64,000 nt of DNA from Prorocentrum cordatum (Eukaryota > Sar > Dinophyceae > Prorocentrales > Prorocentraceae). A program made the position numbers and the translations under genes. The notes below the pieces were generated by a model. It worked only from the letters and a program-made list of their open reading frames with translations. It had not been told where the DNA came from and made no database searches. Positions 58,851-64,000 of the stretch are shown in pieces; the stretch's first letter is position 1, and every line of letters starts with the position of its first letter. The DNA lies in NCBI GenBank assembly GCA_963575745.1, contig CAUYUJ010012158.1:378501-442500 (forward strand), given 5' to 3'.

Positions 58851-61800
58851 GTTCTCGCTGGTCGGCATGGGTGAGTTGAAAGTGGGGTCCTCCATCAAGG
58901 CTTTTGTCGTCATCATTGTGTGAGGATGTCGCAAACGCTCCAGCGCGTGCCAGTCACATCGATGGATACGATGAGTATCCGTGCCAGCTTCCACACCGCA
59001 CTTAGCACACAAGGGGCTATGCACTGCGCGAAATTGATGCAACCGCTCTTGGCATAGGAAACCTCCAGCCAACCAAGTACGAACAAGCCCAGCACCTTTG
59101 AAATCCTGCTGTGCCCTGAGCCGAGTGATGAAGCGCTTGGCAGGTTCAAGCAAAGGCGGGCCAGTGAGCCCTTCCATACCTCTAGAAAGTGGTATCTCGC
59201 GCAGTAGGCGTCTTTGCGTACTTTGATTGACTATCTTCTTAAGCGTCGCAGGGCCTATGTCGTGCAAATCTAACTTCATCCCACGTTCAGTATGCCAACA
59301 GTCCCACGCCGTTGCCTTCCATCCCAGTCGCTTGGGAGTGAGCACCGCTGCACCCGCTGGCCCTCGTACGCTCCTCCATGTACCACCGTGGTTTTGTGCC
59401 TGCATAAAGGCCAAGGCCATCGCGCGATGCTTCGCCCACTGTCCGTGCATCGCTCTGAGCCAGTACACCACAGGATATTCATCGGCCGCAAAGGTAGGAT
59501 CAGCTCGGGGACAGTGGGATAGTTGAAACTCCATTGTTCTGCACCTGCCACGCGCTGATCCAAACAGTGCATGACCAGCTATGCTCCTGACTTGTTTTAA
59601 TTGTGTATCTGACATCCCTTTCACCTTGACAGTGTAGGTGACTGGCGCCAAACCTCCTCCTCTGAATAGGCGTCCCATCTGTCGTCCACCCATGGCCGAA
59701 CGTCTGTGCCGAGAAATCCTTCTAGATGTGGCGAGTACCCGAGCATGCTGCACTTCTCCTCCTGATCCTTGTCGTAACGTCCGATCATGACCGAGCTGTC
59801 GCACTTTGTGATGCCTCCGAAATTTATGCTGCTTCAACGCCGCCTCAATTTGCTTCTCCAACTGAGTGCTGGTCGCTATTGCGTGTCCTTTGCTGGGGCT
59901 TAGCTCCAGTCCAAGCTCCACCAACTCCTTACACAGCATGCGGGCAGCTGGTATGATGATCTTGAGCACTTGGTCGTGAGTGCCCGTAGCTTGCAAGCTC
60001 CCATCATCAACCACTTGGGTTAGACTTAGTGACGGCCACAACTTGTACACTTGTTCGCAAGCCCCTAACGTGAACAGCATCATCATCGTTGTCGCGAAAC
60101 CACATCCCGCAATGACACCGTGATTCGTCTTGACAGCCCCTGACACCATGTCGCCATACTTGATCATGCGGCCACCAGCGTACGATTTGAGTAGCAGCGC
60201 CAATCTTGACTTCTAGAAACCATGTCGGCAGCCAACGTCCCATAAAGTGGCATGGGGGATCTTTTCGAACGCTTTCTTGAGATCAAGCATAACAGTTGCG
60301 GTGTGCCTCTTGAGAGCAAGCCCAGCTTCTGCCAGAAGTGATTGCGACCACACCGCCTGCTCAGAACTTCGCCCTGCAACAGCATAGTGGTAGTCTTTGA
60401 CATTCTTATTGAGCCATTCCTGCTGGTCCGTTTTGTGGCACTTGTTGTGCACTCGTAGAAGGTCAGGTAGCAACCCAATGAGCCGGTGCCCTCCCTCAGG
60501 CTTTGGGAGTCGGGGCATGATGTTGTAGGTGAGCTGCGGTGGCAACTCCCCTATGGTCTCGGCCCTGTGCATGAGCTCTGCAAAAGCTGTGAGCGCGTTG
60601 TCAGAGAGCAAGGCGACATTCCTGGGGCCTAGGTTGTCAATTCCTGAAGCAGTGTTGACCTTAAACGTAGTGGCCACCTTCCTGATGCTCGCAGGATCTA
60701 ACATCTTCACCTCCTCGTCATGTGTCTGCAATCGTAAACCTTCACCAAAACTTCGCTCCCCTTGCTGATATCTCCACACCTGCTTCCACTCTTCCAAGTC
60801 TGACTGTAAACGGAGCGCATGGGATCTCACACTTTGCGTGGGGTGTATGTCGGCCTGTGTCCACATCGCGGGTAGCTTAGACCATCTGTGGGCCTGCTTA
60901 CCGCCCTTCTCAATCACGTCGGCAATCAACTTGCGCCACTGCTTTACACGGCTATTAGCAAACTTTACCTCCAAGATAGTAGCTTCCTTGGCCGCAGTCC
61001 AGCTAGCTTCTCTCAGCCATTCATCCTCCCAACTGAACTCGTTATCGTACCTGTAACACCATATGTCCCAAGCTTCGCCCATGTCCAGCCTTTTCCTCTT
61101 GAGGTTCTGCATGGTGTTAAGCCTGTCTTGAATGAATTTGCAGTCTGCGGACCAACTCCGCTTGCTCGCATGCAGGAGATCAACCATGACCATTGAAGCG
61201 CGCCTCCACTGCCTGGACCTTGGATCTCCTGGAGGTGAGTGTCCTGGCGCTTTGCGGACCGCAGCCACCATCTTGAATTCGGGCTCTGTGAACGGTGCCC
61301 GCCCCCTGCAGGCTCGTCCGCGTCGATCCTCGAGTTGAAATCGGCGAACGAGTTCTTGGTCAGCTAAGGCATGCCATTGAGAAAAACACCAATGTAGGTC
61401 CTCACGGTCTGTGGCATGTTCACATTCACGCTGAACTTGCTGATATGATGGCGGCGGGGGCGCTGCTCCTAGCGGGCATACCTTCGGCAACTTCTCTGGG
61501 ACCTTGAGCTGTTGTACAAGAGCTGCACCTGGCCCCACACGAAGCGTGAGCCGAACACCCCAATGCGTCGCTATCGAGAGCCCCTCAATCCTGGCCACAT
61601 TCATAATGAGTCCTTTGAAGTGCTGACTGACCACAAAGTAGTCGAGCACTCGCCCTTCTCCACATGCACATGTCCATTGCGTGGGAGCTGCTATCATCGC
61701 TGGTACCTGCGCAAGGATGTTAAGGTCGGTGAGCTCTTGCGGAGTCATATTCCAGTCCCCGCCTATGATGAAAGGCCTTCCTAGCCTCTGCAGCTGCTCC

Positions 61801-62861
61801 ATCACCAGCATGATGATTCGCTTGTTCTCGTCCTCATAGTCACGCACCTTGTGCCCTGATATCAAGTATATGGACGCAAGAATGAACCCACCTGGCATCA
61901 TACCATCGACCCATTGCATAGCCCATCTCCACTGTGGTGCACATACTCCCCCAAGGTCAGGCGGCACCGCCGACGCTATATCTTGTCTGACTCCAACCGC
62001 AACACCAGAGCTGGCGGCATGTCCTTGACCTTTGTAAGCAGACGGTATATGGCAATTCCAACCTTGGTGCTGTAGACGCATCTGCGCGTCTCCTGTGTTG
62101 CCTTTGAGAATCTTGTGCTCCTGAAGCAAAATGCCATCCGTGTTAGGAAACATCTCTGTAATCTCTGTGGCTACTAGTACCATCTTGACAGCTTCCTTCT
62201 GCGCCGCCGTGATATTCACCGTGACAAAACTCCAGTCTCTCTCATGTCGCGATTGCGTCGACACTGCCGAATCAGCATCGAGCTCCCCAGTGCCATCTGA
62301 CCGCGCTCGTAGCGCATGTGCGGTGGTGCCTCCTCTGCACCCCCCTGCAGGGGCTGACCTCCCGTCGGAGGACCCACAGGGCGGATCTCCTCCAGTCTGG
62401 GCATCGACCACCTGCCCGTCGGCAGCCAGACCAGAGGGTTCAGCACCACCGCTGTCGCGTGCTCGTCGTTCATGGGTGGCAGGGCCTCCTCTGCACTCCC
62501 CTGCGAGGGCTGGCCTCCCGTCGGAGGACCCGCAGGGCGGATCGCCTCTGACCTGGGCAACGACCACCTGCCCGTCGGCAGCCAGCTCAGAGGGTTCAAC
62601 CCTACCACCAGTACTAGAGACATCTCCAGTTCCCAAAGGCACTCCCAAAGGCACGAGCACCTGATCCAGAGCGTGAACTATCCGTCCGTAGCCCACTGCG
62701 TCACCTCTGCGACCACTACCGTCATGTACGTCCAGGAGACCTTGCTTCAGGCCCTCCCTAATCCGCTTCACACAGCCCCGTATAAATATAAGTACATCAT
62801 CTTGTTGCCCCCAGCCAACTTGCCCATGTCTCGCAGCCTCACAAATGACCGTCTTGCGCAT
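58731..62861 (-). pseudogene. LINE ORF2, endonuclease and reverse transcriptase, interrupted by one stop
   Basis: From ATG at 62,861. An unstructured part with an imperfect 40-46 residue duplication (GDPPCGSSDGR occurs twice). Then an APE-type endonuclease: ILLQEHKI, FIIGGDWNMTP (about 61,760), RVLDYFVVS, ATHWGVRLT. Then reverse transcriptase: ASGIDNLGPRNVALLS, MPRLPKPEGGHRLIGLLPD, VMLDLKKAFEKIPHATLW (motif A), the TAG at 60,213, GVIAGCGFATTMMMLFTL (motif B), LTQVVDDGSL (motif C, catalytic Asp pair near 60,010) and SPSKGHAIA (motif D). A CxxC-x7-H-x3-C unit (CAKCGVEAGTDTHRIHRC) follows. All catalytic residues are present; the stop separates palm motifs A and B. Confidence 0.9.
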
Positions 62862-63128
62862 GTTCAGTAGCTGGGGGCTGGGTTTTGTGCCGCGTTGCGA
62901 CAGCGGCCATGTTGGCTGCAACCATTGTCTCGAGCATGCGGCTTCTGGCTGCCTTGATTCGCTTGCTCTCCTCGTCTGAGTCGACCCCATCCAGCTTGAG
63001 TCCAACTTGCTCGAAGACTTCTTCATAATCTGCTTCGTCAGGTACGGGAATGTCAACAGCCATATCAGCATCATCATCATCATCAACGTCAGCATGCACA
63101 GGCTGACGTGTCTGGTTGGGTACATTCG

Positions 63129-63159
<31 letters not shown>

Positions 63160-63984
63160 TCTCTCGGCCAGCTGCTTGTCGAGCGTCTCGAGCGCTTGCT
63201 GAAGTGCTTTGAGAGGCCCAGCGAGTTCATCAGGCACCCCAGGCTTTCCCAAACGCTTCTGCAGGTTGGCCACCTGCCCACAGAGAGCAATAGCTGGATG
63301 CGCGGTCTCAGCGTGTCCTCCATCGGCGGCTTCGCGCATGAAAGCAGAAGCCTGCGCTTCTTTGATCTTCTGCCTCCTGTTCTCATGATTGCGCGCGATC
63401 TCACGTTCGGCGTCTCTGGCTTCCAACGCTGCTTCAAGCTCTGCCTCTCGTTCTCGTAGTCGTTCTTTGGCCTTGTCCAGCTTCTGAGTGACCCCCAGCA
63501 TGCGCTGACCAAGCTGGAACGATGACATGTTATCGTAGTCGGGTGCCTGGTACACCTCGTCCTCTTTTGGCTCGGACTGCACAGCCTTGTCCCGCACGGC
63601 CACGAGCTGCTTGCAGCCGTCAGGCCAGCTCGATCGATCGTCTCCATGCGCCTTGGCCATGCTGGCCAGCATGGTCCTCGCTGTCTCAGGGTCCGTCTCG
63701 ATGATCTTGGCGTCCCCATCAGGAGCTGCAGTGGTACGTGCCTGAGCGTCCGCTTCGGCGTTCTGCTCCCCGCGCCCGAGACGGGGCGGTCCAGCAACCC
63801 AGCGGTTCGGCCTCTCAGCCTTTGCCCCTCCATAGCCATAGCCCGACCTCCAAGGCCAGCGCTGCTGCTGGGCCGAGCGCGGGGCGGCATGCCCGCAGCG
63901 GTAGCAGCGCGTCCTGAACCCGTAGTTCTCGAACGCCCCGCCATGCTGCTTCGCACAGTTGCCGCACTGCCACGCCTTGCCCAT
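62839..63984 (-). CDS. LINE ORF1, zinc-finger and coiled-coil protein
   Basis: ATG at 63,984 gives 381 codons to TGA at 62,839. The N-terminus WQCGNCAKQHGGAFENYGFR then TRCYRCGHA is a Cys4 (Ran-binding-type) zinc ribbon. It is followed by a Gln/Arg-rich linker, a coiled coil (DKAKERLREREAELEAALEA), a second helical segment (LDKQLAEREQ then poly-Gln from a CTG/GCT run at 63,133-63,153) and an Asp-rich part (DVDDDDDADMAVDIP). The ATG of ORF2 overlaps the last 23 bases, a typical LINE arrangement. Probable RNA-binding structural protein of the element. The frame is open upstream of the ATG, so a longer start outside the window is possible. Confidence 0.85.
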
Positions 63985-64000
63985 CCGCCGCGGGCGCGCC

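Larger units (their letters stand above)
57798..64000 (-). mobile_element. LINE retrotransposon with RNase H, nearly full length, disrupted
   Basis: Read on the minus strand: ORF1 (63,984-62,839), overlapping ORF2 start (62,861), endonuclease, RT, RNase H and zinc tail to about 57,798. Disruptions: an in-frame TAG at 60,213-60,215 and frame changes near 58,815-58,850 and 57,985. The 3' flank is unique sequence, then the GGA run at 57,695-57,730. The 5' end lies outside the window. Clade not assignable by eye; the APE-type endonuclease plus RNase H layout occurs in several LINE lineages. Confidence 0.9.

Noticed and set aside
1-64000. tRNA, rRNA and snRNA genes
   Set aside because: No cloverleaf with A and B boxes and no rRNA core sequences were recognised. 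A covariance-model search would be needed to exclude short ncRNAs.

Overview
This window looks like nuclear DNA from a dinoflagellate-type alga. It is GC-rich. Short exons, nearly all on the + strand, lie in small introns packed with microsatellites (GGA, GTC, GAT, TA), minisatellites and short hairpin elements, and one LINE is almost intact. There are no bacterial-style operons, no rRNA or tRNA genes and no CRISPR array. The species cannot be named from the sequence alone.

Layout. 0-25 kb is almost gene-free. It holds simple repeats, an old copy of the repeat that forms an array at 54.7-57.7 kb (0.6-1.6 kb), decayed coding stretches (2-10.5 kb), minisatellites (7.3-8.0, 16.4-19.7, 23.8-24.2 kb), a worn LINE tail (12.86-13.34 kb), a MITE-like hairpin (14.98-15.12 kb) and a 700-bp GAT tract (24.2-24.9 kb). 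25-51 kb is the gene-bearing part. It contains, in order: low-complexity RGG/Pro-Ala exons (26.9-28.7 kb); acidic and Ala-Pro-rich exons (30.4-34.0 kb); a cytosine-C5 methyltransferase-like gene whose motif I, IV, VI and VIII cores are split over exons, followed by exons with an AP2-like stretch and a SAP-like stretch (34.3-38.0 kb); a 76-bp hairpin tandem array (38.8-39.5 kb); an unknown gene ending at 41,237; a pogo/Tigger-like transposase-derived gene (CENP-B-type helix-turn-helix exon plus DDE exon) with a long C-terminal extension, ending at 48,723; and a small membrane protein gene ending at 50,885. 51.4-53.0 kb holds an intronless coiled-coil ORF. 53.6-57.7 kb is tandem and dispersed repeat. 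57.8-64 kb is a minus-strand LINE (ORF1 zinc-finger/coiled-coil; ORF2 endonuclease, reverse transcriptase, RNase H, zinc tail) carrying one in-frame stop and two frame changes.

The most unusual signal is an octamer, GTGCTATC (or GTGCTAAC), and its complement GATAGCAC (GTTAGCAC). By eye I count about 54 copies between 25.2 and 51.4 kb and none elsewhere. The copies sit in introns and spacers, often as the ends of short inverted-repeat units. One 158-bp unit occurs twice in opposite orientation at about 97% identity. This suggests an introner/MITE-like family that has colonised the introns of this gene cluster.

Splice sites are read by eye from reading frame, phase and AG acceptors. No transcript data were available, so exon ends are approximate unless a phase check is stated.
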